A stretch of DNA of 64,000 nucleotides from Pomphorhynchus laevis (lineage: Eukaryota; Acanthocephala; Palaeacanthocephala; Echinorhynchida; Pomphorhynchidae). Made by a program: the position numbers and the translations under genes. The DNA is taken from assembly GCA_012934845.2 (NCBI GenBank), contig WNNJ02001070.1:62001-126000 (forward strand), in the 5' to 3' direction. Position 1 is the stretch's first letter. Every line of letters starts with the position of its first letter. The notes below the pieces were generated by a model, which was not told the DNA's origin, searched no databases, and saw only the letters and a list, made by a program, of their open reading frames with translations. Shown in pieces: positions 38,901 through 53,900 of the stretch.

Positions 38901-41900
38901 TAAAGATTATTGATATTAAATATAATTAAAAATTATTAATTTTAAAATTATTCATCACGATAAATCTTTAGATTAATGAACAATGTTTCTCCATTTCAAA
39001 AAATTAAAAACAATTGCATAAATATGGAATAGTAGACATCCCGTAATTGATTTGCTTAGTTTACAAAATGAATTTCATGGGGAACTACAAACAAGTCAGT
39101 TAAAGTATTATCGTGTTGTCTTAATTACGTATTCATAATATATAGGTTTCAAAAACATACAAAAACATAAATATAATATTTAATATATTTACTAATAAAC
39201 TGTGTTTGTATAAATTATTTTGAGTTGTTATTATAAAATAGGTAGTTTACCTAAAATTCGTTTATAAGTAAACTCCTTGCTTGCTAGGGCATCTATTATG
39301 ACAATACAGTAATAATAAGCTTCAATTCAATCATTAAAGAAAATTCTACCAGTAGCATCAAAAGCTGCCGTATCGACAGATTGAGCAAAGTAATCTTTTG
39401 TGTTATCAGTGGATCCCTCGGCAGCTTTTGGTTTTTTCTGTTCAGGCTTTGAAGTGTATACATCTATAAAAATATCATAAAATTAACCAAAATAAGTGAA
39501 CACATTGAGCTACTTACGACACGAGGTAATGTACTTTAACAAATCATTAATTTCCTCATCTGTCAATTGATCGTTATACTCTATTTCGTTCAAAACTTCA
39601 AAATAAAAGGCCGCACGATCCCTGACAGCGTCATCAGGATCACGCACTGAGTGTTTAAGTAAGGCAAGCACACGTTTGCGGCATTTTGGTTCAGACGCAG
39701 CGATTCTCGCTAATGCAGTTATTGCAGCTAAATGCAAAAAATAGGCTTAAATTTATGAAACATCTAGGTTCACTAAATTTGGACTTCAAGAAAAGTTTTC
39801 TTATAGAGAAAGGTCGAACCAAAACCTTGACATAAGCATATGGTTATTGTAACAGTATTACATAGTAAATAAAATAAATCACACATCTGTATTTTTATTA
39901 CATTTAATTTGTGAAAAATATACAAAATACCATTTTAAGATTATGTAATTGAAATCACTCATTCTTAAAAAATGCAAAAAATATTATTCATTCTTCGCAG
40001 CTAAAACATAAAGAATTTCATTAATAAAATGTTAAACGTTCGAATTTGAAAATAACCATTGCGATTCCTAAAGCTCATACCTAAAGGACGCATATACGAT
40101 GTTGTCGTTCGATCTGCCATGATTTATGCGGCTGGTCAACAAAAGCAGATATTCACAGGATAGCAGTAAATGAGATGAGAATGGTCAGATGGTCGGCGGG
40201 TATAAGAAAGAAGGACAAAGTCCCCAACACTGATATCCTGAAGATGTTCAAAGTGGATTCAATACGAGACGTCATCGTTTGAAAAATGCTATTATGGTTA
40301 GGACATGTAGCAAGGGGAGAGGGCGATCACTGGATAAAAAGCGCTGAAAAGGTAGGGATCGAAGGGAAATGATGTTGCGGAAGGACAAAGGAACGCTGTC
40401 AAAAGGCACATATTCTAAGTAGTCAAGATTTTTTAAATTATTAATTTAACTTAAGTTTACAGATACGAAACGTAACTTAATTTGTCAAAATGCACAGTAT
40501 TCAGAATAGTCAAGAATTTCTAAATATTTTGATACAGATCGTAACTTAATGTATCAAATACATTATTCTGAATAGCCATTAATTTCTTAATATTTAGTTG
40601 ACTTAATTTTAAAGATATGGATCGCAAATTACTGCGTCAAAAGTCACAGTTTATTTAAATAGTTTAGAATTCCTAAATTTTTAGCTTCACGAGAATTTGA
40701 AGATACGAATCTCGTAACTTACTGCATAGTTTAAATGTTGAAATGATTTACAAGTAATTCAGCGTTTTCATTAGCTACAGACTGTATATTCTTCAATTGA
40801 CACTATTATATTAACTAAATTTAGTTGGGTGAAATCATTCACTGTACAGCACAACAGCTATATAGCGCATTCAAATCTCACTAAACAATGTAGAATTGTT
40901 TAGTGAGATTCTAAATATTATGTTATAAAAATGTAATATTCTTAACATTCTTGAAATGTTAAGAATATAACATTATGTTTTTGTATATTCAACATAAAGT
41001 AATGTATAAGTGAAAGATCTTGAATTGAATTAAAGTAGATAAATAATTTATAACGAAGATAATTTCATTTATTATCTAATTTTAATGATTTCTATTTTAA
41101 AAGAAATTTCTAAATTTGTTTTAGAAAATTTTATGAAACATTACACTTTTCGATTATAACACGATTAATTAATTCTTCTAGTTGTGGCACAATATTATCC
41201 TCACAGGTACACTGTTCCTATTCTTGATACATCAGGACGGTACTAATCAGCATGGGTGGGTCTCATCAGCTGCTGACCCATCACGTTTCAATCCTTATTA
41301 TCTGCTACTGATTTCGTACACTGGTGCTGATAGGATTTGAACTCAGGACGTCTGTATCTTTATTCAACGCTACATCTACTTGGCTGGCTGCTCCAGTAGT
41401 GTAGATATACATTGTTGTATATTAATTTCGGTAGGGGATCGTATTTTAACGATCTATTAATAAAAATACCCTATGTGTGTGATCCGTTATCCGGATCATA
41501 CACATAGGGATACCCTACCCAGGCTGATTTATAGCGTCCTGCTGTATCAAGAATAGAAACAAAATACCTGTGATGATAATTTTGTGCCACAACCAGAAGA
41601 ATTTCAGCTCACAGATGCATTCAAGTTGAACGATTAATTAAATTAATCTTTGAACTCATAAATTTTAGTTACTGCAGAAATTTTCTTTAATCAATGATTA
41701 GCATTGAATAACACATAATAGTAGATTCTATAAATATTTAACCCGAAAATATGAGGCAGCAAAGGCAGCTATTAGAAAATAAGTATCGGTATATGTATTT
41801 GTTACTATGATAAAAACAATGCGATAAAGGCGTAAACCTCAAACAAATATATTTGCATTTTCGTGTACAAAAATAAGACATTTTCTGTTTGTTAAGGAGT

Positions 41901-44900
41901 CTGTAATTAATTTAAGTTTGACAAAAGAGATCGCGAGTATGTGTGTACCCAGAGGAACACAAAAGAACATTTGTTTGCACACTAAAGGATGTAAACACAA
42001 ACGTAACACATCATGAAATCATATCGAAGTAGTTTTGTCGTGTTTATAAATGGTAGTCATATGGTAATTAATGATTTAATATGACGATTGATGAATGAGT
42101 AAGCACATTCATCTAATTCAATTTAATCATGCAAATCAATAATATCAAATAATAAAATGAATAAAATCTCAGTGTTGGCGTGAAATGTAAAAAGTATAAA
42201 ACTTACCAGAACGAATTGTAGGAGATTCAAGCACAATTCTGTTGTATATGTATCGAATATGCTGTGAAGTAAGACCGGTTTTCATTGCTTCACTTCCCAG
42301 TAAATAGAGTATTTTGGTAGTCAAATTCTCATGTTCACAATCTTCAATAAATTCACATAATTTGGCGAGACCTATTAGTAAAACAAAATTAAACTAAACT
42401 GGTTATGGTGGAACAACCACATGTTTAAAACGCAGATAATAAGCTAGATGATGATTGTCATATGAGCATAACAACACGATAAGTACATTTAAACATATAA
42501 TGATCTTTAAAACAAACATTAAGTAAGAGAGCAAGATCGCTCTCTTACTATATGATACAATATGATAGTTGCATAGTTTAGAATTTACAAACAAAAGGAT
42601 GCTTAAGATTGATATCGAGGCACTAGAATAAACTGATCAGAGTTTATATATATTTTAAATTAATTCAATATTGTCAGTAGCGAAATAGCATCTTATAATA
42701 AAGAAACACCCGCAACACTGAAAAAAAACTGAAAACAAATGAAAATCTATAAATCTATAAAGGCCTCTCCATTTGTGGAAATTATAATACTGCTTTAAAG
42801 CATGATATTATAGCTGGTAAACGACAAGTAAACAAGGAATTTGCTTTTATTGCAAACGTTTTACCGATACACGGCTATTCAATCTATAATAAGAACAAAA
42901 CTAAAAAGGCCAAAACGTGGAAAGTTTAAAAAATCAACATCAATTAACATCATAAGGAAAACCATGTTTTTTCGTTATATATCCAGGTAATTCAATTCTT
43001 AATAAAACTAATATTAATGATAAATAAGTTATATTTAATAATAAATGATATGTGTATGATATGATAAATTATTGATGATAATTAATAATTATCATCATTA
43101 TTAATAAATTAATAATAACGATATGATATATTAATGATATTATTAATGTATTATGATGATATATATATTAATTATTATGATGATTATTATATTATGATGA
43201 TATCATTAATATCATCATATTAATGAATTGTGTATTTAACTCTAATAATTTTTATTCAAAAAGTAAACAAATTTATCCAAGCAGCCTTATTTCTTATAAA
43301 ACTAATATTGATGATAAAGAACGTATATATCTAGATATGAACATTAAATAAACATCAATTAAAACCACTTTTAATTTATATCGTACAGATTTATATTGTA
43401 AAGATGACATATTTAAAATTTACAAATATTTTTGCATGAGCATTCATGCATACCATATAATATAAAATATAATACATTAAATAATGAAATTTCAAGAATT
43501 GCAACAATATGTAATGATATTGGCTTTCTTCAAATTCATTTTTAAATAATTTAATAGATGCATATTTTAAACTAGGTTTCTATAAAAATACCATCAAGCA
43601 GAAAATAGTAATATACATATAAATCAAAACAATAATATTTAAAATAAATTTAAAATCTTTAGCGGTAAATGTTTATAAATGGATAATGAAAAATATACGT
43701 TGTATTAGAATAAGATACTATATAATCAAATTTCATCAGAGGAAATACGTCATTAGACCGTGTTTGGTCCCGTTGCTATGTTGGGGAGGAATAAGTGCTG
43801 AAACCTGATAGCATAGCAGTTCCTTCTGATGACCTCTTATCTTTATTCTTATAAATCATATATTATTTATTAGTGAATTCATTGAAATTGACTTTTATTT
43901 TAAATTTCAATTTTAAAGTTTAACTTTATATAAGTTATATGAAATATAATTTATATTGTCTGTAATTTATTAAGCAATTCGTAAAAGTTAAATTTTTTAA
44001 ATTATTACCTAAAAAACGAAATTATTTAAAATCTTTAGATTAAAATATTTACAAAATACTCAGTTATCCGATCTGATTTGATGGTGTTGAAACAAATTAT
44101 GATACCATAAACATGAATTTTTCAATTCGATGTTAACGTCGCAAGAATACAGATGATGATACGGTATTTATAATAAAACATACAAATGATTGCTAGAATT
44201 GCATAGGACAACAACGAATAGTAATAATGCAATTAGATGGTAAAACCTAAAACAGACACTATCTCAAGTCCTACCGTACGCTCTGGCAGATGGACTAGAT
44301 TTCATTGAAATGCTTAGAGCATTAACGACAGCATCTTTGAATTCAACACCGCCATCTTCTCGTAGCATAGTCGCGAGAAACTTAATTAAAGAATGATGTT
44401 TCTGTGGGTATTTCTTCGAAAGGATTCTAAAGTAAAATTTTAAAAAATAAATACAAACAGCACCCGCAATTTATGATTAAACGAATAGGATAATGCTATT
44501 AGTGCATTATTATAAAAGTATACATATGGGCAACGTCAATTCTATTCGACATTATAAAAATAGTCAATCTTTCAGAATTACTTATTTTGAAAATTTGAAT
44601 CGACTCAGCAATAGTGATTATTCAGAAATTGCTTCAAAAAATTAAAGTGTATATGGTAAAAAATTACTTATTTTAAAATTTCAATAAATATTTGTTTGCT
44701 ATTTATTACAAGTTTTTGCGCAATTATTTAGAAATAAATAATAAATAACAATAAATAACAGGTCAAAATGATGCCTACAGGCAGATGCATAAAACATAGT
44801 ATTGACTGATACTCAATGAGCATAATGTAATCGCATTTTTTTTCGTTATGGATTCGGTGAACCAATAATGTAATATAATATTTAAAATATAAAAATATGT

Positions 44901-47900
44901 ATATATGCCTTTTATACCTAAAACGTATCTATCTAGATATAGGATATTATTCGTTTATTAAAAATCAATCCGATTTTAGTTGACAAGTAAGTTTCAACTA
45001 AATCGAACCGCTTGACTACTTAAATCGAATCACTGTCAATTCCAGCTTGCGCCCTCCAACAGGAACTATATAATCAGTTAAAGATTTGCGTTCAGTTTCG
45101 CTGTCGAGTATCTCTTGCGTCGATCCCAGCTTGCTCTTTGACTCGAAGTATACAATAAGTTGAATATTAACGTTCGATTCCGCAGTCGAGTATCTCCAAC
45201 GTTGCTTCCTATCTGCTACCTTCCAATATTTCAATCCCATTTACATCTAGGTGCTCGTTCTGCAAACGTCTCATCCGAGTCTCCAAAAATGACCTGTCTT
45301 GAGTCCACGGGCAATTAATTCACGCTGCCCAGGCTCAAGCAAGCTACCAATTAATATTCCAGCCTCCTTCTCTTCACAATCGCCCTGCGATATTCCGAGT
45401 TCAGTCGATAACCATATCATTTCAGATGTTATTCTTGCTTATGCAGACTTAGATTATCGACTCCTCAGAGCTCTTACACAATCCGCCAAGTTCGTGGGGC
45501 ACATCCCTCGCGCTGCTCGCCAGGCAACTGCCTTCAGCCTTAGTAAGTGTATCAATAACGTTATTCATTCTCCTATCGAGGATGATAACTGGTTCCGTAT
45601 GCTTACCTTTGCAATATCGATTTTGATACTCCGCGACAAAAAGGGAGCAGGACGATCATTATCTTCAATGATAAAGGAGGCATGTGAATCTCCAGATCAA
45701 ATTTCGGATACCCCGTTCACATCTTCCTTTGGGATTTTTTCAAACGATAGTGACATATTGAGACGACGGTTTTGCTAGAACCTCGAGGATGGGCATCCTA
45801 GAGGGGCAATACGACTGGTTACTAGTACTCAAACAATAATCCCATTTAACAGTACTGTGGTTGAACATATGATATAATTGGATCCTCAGAATCCCCTCAT
45901 CACATCAGTTCCAGAATTCCCAAACGAGGCCGATATACTACAAATAGACCAGAAGCAAGTCGCTAATGCTATCCGATCTTTTCAACCTTCGCACGCTGCT
46001 AGGTTCGACTAACTTAGTCGAACTCATCAAAAAGATTTGATAGGCGTATTGGTTAGTAGCGCAGGGGAAGCTCTTCTGGATAGCCTTACTGGCCTGAATA
46101 AACCTAAGTCTTAAAGGCAATGTTCCTCCCCAAATCGCCCAGAATCTCAGCGATGCCAATCTCCTTGCGTTTTCCAAAAAATCAGGTGGCATCCGTCCCA
46201 TAGCTATTGGCTGCAGCATACTAAGACTAACACCAAAGGTAGGTGATTATGCGATCTTTTCGCATATTTCCAGAGTTCTTCGACAAACGCAATTCGTGTG
46301 GGATTTTGATCTGGCATCGAAGTTGTCATTCAGTCTGCCCGCGACTACTTGATGTTGCGTCCGGGAAATCATCTAGTCAAACTAGATTTTGCCAACGCAT
46401 TTAACTCCATTAATCGAAATTGTGTTTTAAACGCCGTGCAACTCTACATTCCCGAGATCCTTCCTTTCGTGGCTTTATGCTACGGTAATGATACACGTCT
46501 TCTCTGTGGTGAAAACAGCATTTGGTCGCGAAACTGTGTTCAACAGCAGAGCGAGCCCCTCGGTCCACTACTCTTCGCTCTAGCTTAAAGAAAATGACTG
46601 AATCTTTGAAAAGCGAACTTAGTCGAATCGCTTGGTCGGATCGAGACTTGTCCAGCTCCACAGTCAAGACGCGTTTTCTATTTTTGCGTCACAGATCTGG
46701 ACCACCCAAAATCCAGCACCTTATGCGTACACTCCTTATTTCCTCCACAAAGACCTACTGTAACAATTTGACAATACGACGCAAAGCCTATGTGAAAGCG
46801 CCCTAAACGTATCTCTCGATAAACGAGCCTGGCGCCAGACGACTCTTCCGATCAAATTTGGAGGGTTAAATGTCGTGATGTCAGAGGAGGTAGCTATCCT
46901 AGCCTTTGTCGCATCGATTCGTGCTACTCACGATGAAGTGAAGGCCCTCCTCACCGTCAATGATATCGGAACAACCTTGCTTCTTATCTATTCCTTCTGC
47001 CATGGCCATCAGCTTGTCGGAGTACTGTTTCTCAGTGGAAGCTCCAGTGGACCAAAGCTTCAACCACACTGAACAATTCCACATTTTGCGTCGCAGCACA
47101 CAGCTCTTTCACAAAGTGCAAAAAATTACCTTGATCGTGCTAGATTACTGTCACTCCACAACGAGTTTTCAGGATCTTTCATGGAAGCTATTCCGTCAAA
47201 ATCTTTCAGTGCAAGAAGGGATGATAGGTCTTTCGAGCTGACGATCTTTCTCCGTTTGGGTCGGTTTCACAATGGGGCTATCAGATGTGATTGCGCGTCG
47301 AATTTTGATATTCTTCACGCACTGAATTGTCGAAACGCAAGTTTAAAATTTTCGCGTCACACCGCAGTCAACCACCTGCTTAAGTCCGCCCTGATATCTG
47401 CCGGCTACCCCTGCAGTGGTTGCTTATACTACAGTCATTAATTTAATAAATTAATTATAAGAACAATATTTGGATCCATACAATACATAAAGTATAGCAT
47501 CCATTTCAATTTTTATCAGTGGCAATAAACACACCACCGTGGTATAGAATGAAAAGTATAAAAATTACCATTAACAGAAATATATTACACCGTTATACCT
47601 TATTGCATCAACAACAGCTGTTCTATGATCATCACTTATTTCAGACATGAAGTTTGTTATCTGTTGCATTAGACGATCAACCGACGACTCATCACTTGTC
47701 TAAACTGAAAAGAAGTCAAAACCCAGTTATTAAAAAAATAAAAATGAAAATAAAATGAAAATGAAATAAAATAATAAAAATGAAACAAGAAAAATTGTCT
47801 ATAACATAAGAATGTTTTAAAGTGGCCAACATATTTTTAAAAAAGTACAGTACCAGAAACGATTAAACAACAGGCATTACAATCGTAAGTAATATAGAAT

Positions 47901-50900
47901 TCGGACGCTAGAAAGGTTATCACAAATATCAGCCTTACTAATGAAGGTATATTAGTCTTAATACATCTTGAATATACATTAAGTGTACATCTTACGCTTC
48001 TGTCTCAAGTTTACGGGAAAACATAACAATCAAGGAGTTGACAAATATATTGGTGTGCTTATTATATTTCGTCGGTAACAATTCAGTGCGAGATAAAAAA
48101 TAAATCGACGCAGTGTTGCAATTTGTGAACCAATTCATGACAGTCAATAAGATGATGCTTGTACAACGCGCTAATGTAGCTAATGTACTTTATTTCATAC
48201 CAAATCACTGGATAATATATCGCATGTTTACAAAACCAACGATAATTTTAAATGGAACTAACTACTAATTTATAATAAAATCCTTGTAAAACTAAAAATG
48301 ACAAAAATCGAACAAAACCCTTAGTTCCAATTAACAATTCCAACGGCAAATTAAACCGCATTATAATCTGAATTGAGAAAATGCGAAATACCTTGTTGAT
48401 TCAATATTACGTCATACATATTATAAATTAATTTCTATTAAAATGATGCCAGCAGTAAATCAAACCAGTAAATATTAAGTTTAAATTTTTAGAGCAAAAT
48501 TTAGCTAAGTTGGATAATTAATCTAACATATAAAAAGACACCATTTAGTAAATAACGTTTTTCATATTAACAAAAAATGAAAATTTAAAAATTATTATCT
48601 TCATCAATTCTTATTTGCTCAAGTTAAAACAAATCAGAATGATATATATACACAAATATAAAATTTAAATTAGAACATTTAAACTACTAATTTAACATTT
48701 ATATACCTTAAGCAAAGTAGTTATCGCCAATATACATATATTTCTGTTAGTCCCGCGAAGAAAGTATTCCAGATCTAAATTACACGCTGCCACAGATTCA
48801 GAATGATTATCAGCCAACTGAAATAGAAAATTAATTCCGGTAACTGTACGCAGTTTTACATATTTTAGATGATTAAAATAATCGATTTTTTTCAAAAATT
48901 ATTTATAAATTGTTGCATTTTATTAAAACAAATTTTTAGATTAAAGTTTTACATTTCCGTGTGATGATTACGAGTTTAATCGGATCGAATGAAATGAAAA
49001 CATTAAAACTAAACTTCAAATACTTAAAATAGATTAAATGTTAGCGAAAGTAAAGCATAAAGTAACTGCACACTTTTCTATAAGAAATTAATAGCTGATT
49101 CACATTACAATCGATTTTAAATCCGACTAAAATTTTGAACTTGTAATCTTGATTAAAAAACTATTTCTAGATAGATCACCGAATTAGCCGCACAGATAAG
49201 AAACTATGCAAAAATGTTAAGCTCGTTAACATTAACGAGCTTAACGAGCTTGGTAGGGTACAAGTGATAATAAAGATACATTTGCAGGAATAGCAATGTA
49301 AATTCCGTTTTAATTGTAGGAGTAATGATCAACCTTTCTATTTATTAGCAATTATCGAAAGTGAATAGTTGCGTAGTACGTGATAAAAGCAACTTTCGTG
49401 TAGCTGCGACTTTTATTTACAAATTAAATACGAGTTGTGATTGTGTTTTCCGCAAAATAGGACAGTTATACATTTCGCGATGAACATCGTCATGAATGCA
49501 TGTTGTATTCTATTTTTTTCGTAATGAAAATGGACAAAATAACAAAAGACATATTTTATTAGAATTGGTTTCTAGCATAGTTCCATCAGAATACAATTGT
49601 AGTATTTAGCAGACAGAGTTGTTCTGAAAGCTTTTAATGGCAGAGACATATCACGATTGCTACAAGATGATCTATCAAAGTAAATGCAAAGTGAGTTATT
49701 TACAAACAAGCACTTTCAAAACTATATTGATGTGCACGTCTCAAAGCTAGTAGCAGAGTCGCTTCGGGTTAATTAAAAATACCTTGCATAATGTGTCATG
49801 ATTCCAGTACTTAGTGATCATAATTGCTTTCAATAAAAGCCAACACGATATCAATAAATAAATTCATTCAACAAACGCAGTTATGTCTTCATTGCATTTA
49901 TTCGCCTTGGTAAAATAGTAGATGCACAAAGCAAATTTCTCGATTTATCAGTATATCCTATTATTTATCATCACCTGGCACAATTTCACATAAATGAGAT
50001 CTTTAGAAAGTGACCAGTTAGGATGCCTAATCAATGTAGTACTGAGAATGACTTGAGGAACAATTCCTAGTAAAACTATTCACATACATCACACTGTAAA
50101 TAGTTGTAGTAAGATCACACTACAAGCAAAGAGATTAGATTACTCATACTGTAAATGATCGATTTAAAGTCTGTCATATGTAGGCAATGCGTTGCTACTG
50201 TAATTCAAGATATTTGAATTAAGATAATATTGATTAAGATATTATTAAGATAATATATTAATAATATAATATTATAATATAATCTTAATAATATAATAAT
50301 ATAATCTTAATAATATAATCTATAATAATAGTAATCTATTATAATCTATAATAATAGTTCCCCCTGATGAACTCTAATCCTAATTCCGATACAACGTCTG
50401 ATATTTATTAGTCAATTCATAAAAACAACTTTTATTTTAAATTTAAACTTTTTATTTTAATTTAATATAACTTATAAAAAAATCGAAACACAATTATTAA
50501 TTTTATTATTTAATTATTAAATTTTGATTTAGCATCATTATTATGTTTTGATTATTTTATAATTATATTAAATACGTAGACTCAGTAAGCTGATTTGACT
50601 TATATAATATTAAGATAATATTGATAATATTGATTTAGTAATTAAGATAATTACAAATTATTGGTAATTTGCCTCAATACAGATGACGGACATACTTTAT
50701 TTACGTCAAGACAATATGTAATAAGATATACTTTACATTGCTAGACTAATTAAGCAACGGCAACTCCATACACATAAAATAAATAGCTTCAATACTTCAA
50801 ATAGCCAAATAAGATAAATAGCCAAATTAACAGCAAGCTAAAAATTATTGTGATTAACGCTGAAATAATTGCAAAGACAAGTTATAGACAATTGTCAATT

Positions 50901-53900
50901 GGAAATGAATAATAGCCCGCACTTTACAGAAGCCTAATTAGTTAAACTGTAAAACCAAATTGAGAAGATTCATTACCAGGTAACTCTTTGCAAGAAAAAA
51001 TTATACTGAAAAAATATGTATTAAAGATCAAAATAATTCATTAGTATACAACTCGATCCCTTTATGATTTATAGTTAAGATAATGTTTAAAAAATCTTTA
51101 CTGTTTGATCTTATAGGCAGTTTAAATAAGTCTAATTAGAATACAAAATAACAACATTTGATTTTCTCAAAATTTTATGTAGTATTATTACATGTAATAT
51201 AACATAATATGATATAATAAAATATTAATAAAAGTTATATTCACATTATATGTGAATATTATTTATTCATATACATCAATTATTAATATATAAATTATAT
51301 AATATTTAATATTCAAATATTAATATAATAATTACCACATTATAAAATTATAAAATAAATATTATTATATTATATCAAATTTTCAATATTATTTCAAATT
51401 TGTAATATAATTTTCAAAACTTTATATAAGCGCTAAGAAAGCACCAATAATCATTAAAAACTTACCTTGCTTAGAATGCGCACTGCCGAGAATCTACATA
51501 TTGATTTCTGAGAAGAGAGTAGAAGCTGTAATGCCGATACAGTTTGCGAAACTTTGTGCTTCGGTACTTTAGGTAAATTACTTATACATGAAGATGCCTC
51601 AATTGTAACCATCTCTTGATGATGATGCAAGCATTCTTCCAAATACGAAAAAAGCGTGTCATCCCAGATTCTATTAAAATCCAGAATGTAGAGCAATTAA
51701 TGGTGTAAATGACCACACTATATACTTTTTATCATAAGCTGTCAAAATTTCATCTGTCAATATTTCACGAATGGTTTTGATCTGCCCAGCAAAATTAGAA
51801 GAGTAAGATTAATTTAATTTTATACAAATTGGATTAATAAAGATTTTTTCATTAATATTGAAGCTTAGTTAGGTTACATAATTATTGAAACGGAAGGTGC
51901 CCGGGGTCAATGTTAAATTCTCAAAATTAAAATGGCAAGACGTCCCGCATGAGGTAGAAAATTTATTGAATTTTTGATTCCAGTTTGGAATCATCTTCAG
52001 AAATTGTAATTTGCTTGAACAGTTGCAATTTTTCTTCAATTTTTTTACAGTTGTAAATTTTAACAACTGTTCAAGCAAATTACAATTTCTGAAGATGATT
52101 CCAAACTGAAATCGATAATTCAATAAATTTTCTACCTCATGCGGGACGTCTTGCCATTTTAATTTTGAGGTTACATAATATTCCCTAATTAGATGGTGAA
52201 ATTAGAGATAACCAAAAAACTAAAAATATTTTCATTTTTTACAGTAAATGTTTATGGAACAATCAGACAAAAGAAAGGCGTTCTGGTCTACTGATGTCGG
52301 AATCGTCAGAATTTACTTTTTAAAACAATGTCGGCATATATTGAGAATATTTATATTTTGAATTAAATCATAGAGTAGTAAAGGATCCTCATAATTCACA
52401 GATTATGACCTGCTTTGGAAATCTATTTTGAAAAGTATCAGACCGTTAAGGAGTCTACAAATTCGCAAAGTTTCGTGCAATTGTTCAACGATTAGCTAGA
52501 TTCTCTTCAGACCACCCAAGTATTACAACATGTTGAAACGTTAGTGCTTAGTGCCTGCGCCATGATGATCTACTGAGTACTAACGTCAACGCATGATGAT
52601 GTTAGTGGTTAGGTCATGTTGCAACTAGTTAGTGACGATATTTGTACACTAGTTTGCAGTGTACAAATATACACTGAGTACTAACATCGGTGCAGGGTGA
52701 TATCAGTAGTTAGATCGTGTTACAACTGATTCGTGTCGATATTCGTACACTAGTTTGCAGACACATGTTTAGGATTGAAGCATAGAGCAGTATAAGATCC
52801 TTACATTTCACATATTAATATAATACAATTAATATAATATCAATTAGTTAAACAATAATTTGTTTACATAAGAAATTAGCGATATTTTGCTTTATAAATC
52901 ATCAACGCACAACTATGTAATATGGTCAGAAATAAATCATGTCAAAAACAAAATGTATCATACCACCACAAATCTACGAACTTGATGATCTAGTTAAGTA
53001 CCAATTATTATGATAAAAATATAATCCCTATTGCAATGTTCACGTTTTTGCGGCATCAATTAAGTGAACTAATCAAAATGTAATTGTTACCAAACACTAT
53101 ATCTAACAAATCTGGCTGCAAGTAGATTAAACGGCAAACTCATGATGTAAAATTGTTTATTTCATTGATTTAAACACCAATGGCATATGTCATTAAGCAT
53201 TAATACATGTCGATTAAACATCCGACTATATACAGTAGCAGTCGAAAATAAAAACATTCTATTAAAATATAGTAAAATTAACAAAATTAAAATAAAATTA
53301 TTAATTTGGTAGATAGCAATAACTACCAAATAAAAATCACAATTACATAAATGATAACTCCTTCTTTTTATTTAAAAATAATCAAGTCTTTAGTGAATTC
53401 TACAAATTCGAATAAATTATTTAACGAAATCAATAAAATAATCAAATGATCAAAAAACATTATCATGCATGATAAAAAGTCGTTCAAACAGAACATCAAA
53501 CTATTGCGTAAATTTTACTTCTCAAATTTATATTTTATAATGTGTCACTGCGATGAACCACTTAAACTTATAACTTACTGTTGTTTTTATTTGTAAAATA
53601 ATTATCAATTAAATTTCCCTTTAATTCAACGCATATAATTCTTTCAAAATAATTGATTTTGATTAATTCGTATAAATTTAAAAATTCGGAGCGAGATAAA
53701 CAAACAATTATTCTTATATTTTGCTAGTCTATGCAATATAAACATGTAAATTTCGCTAGATTCTGATTTCGCTATAATAAACGTACAACTTGTTCAACTC
53801 TAACGTTTTAATTGCAGCTCCTTAATTACAAATATTTAATTCTATTACATTTTGTTTTAAGGTTTAACAAACTTGAAAAATGTCTGCCCAATACTTTTTT

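Larger units (their letters stand above)
39728..42206. other. COPG intron 10
   Basis: Holds an RTE-like LINE fragment (40121-40400), two small perfect or near-perfect hairpins (40874-40910 and 40931-40975), SINE copy S2, a 41-nt hairpin and a SINE 3' fragment. Confidence 0.6.
42372..44274. other. COPG intron 9
   Basis: Includes TATGATGATAT-type low-complexity DNA (43010-43220) and an RT-like fragment joined to an R2 copy (43320-43960). Confidence 0.6.

Noticed and set aside
46410-46667. Minus-strand frame opposite L1b
   Set aside because: A shadow of the RT frame; no independent similarity.
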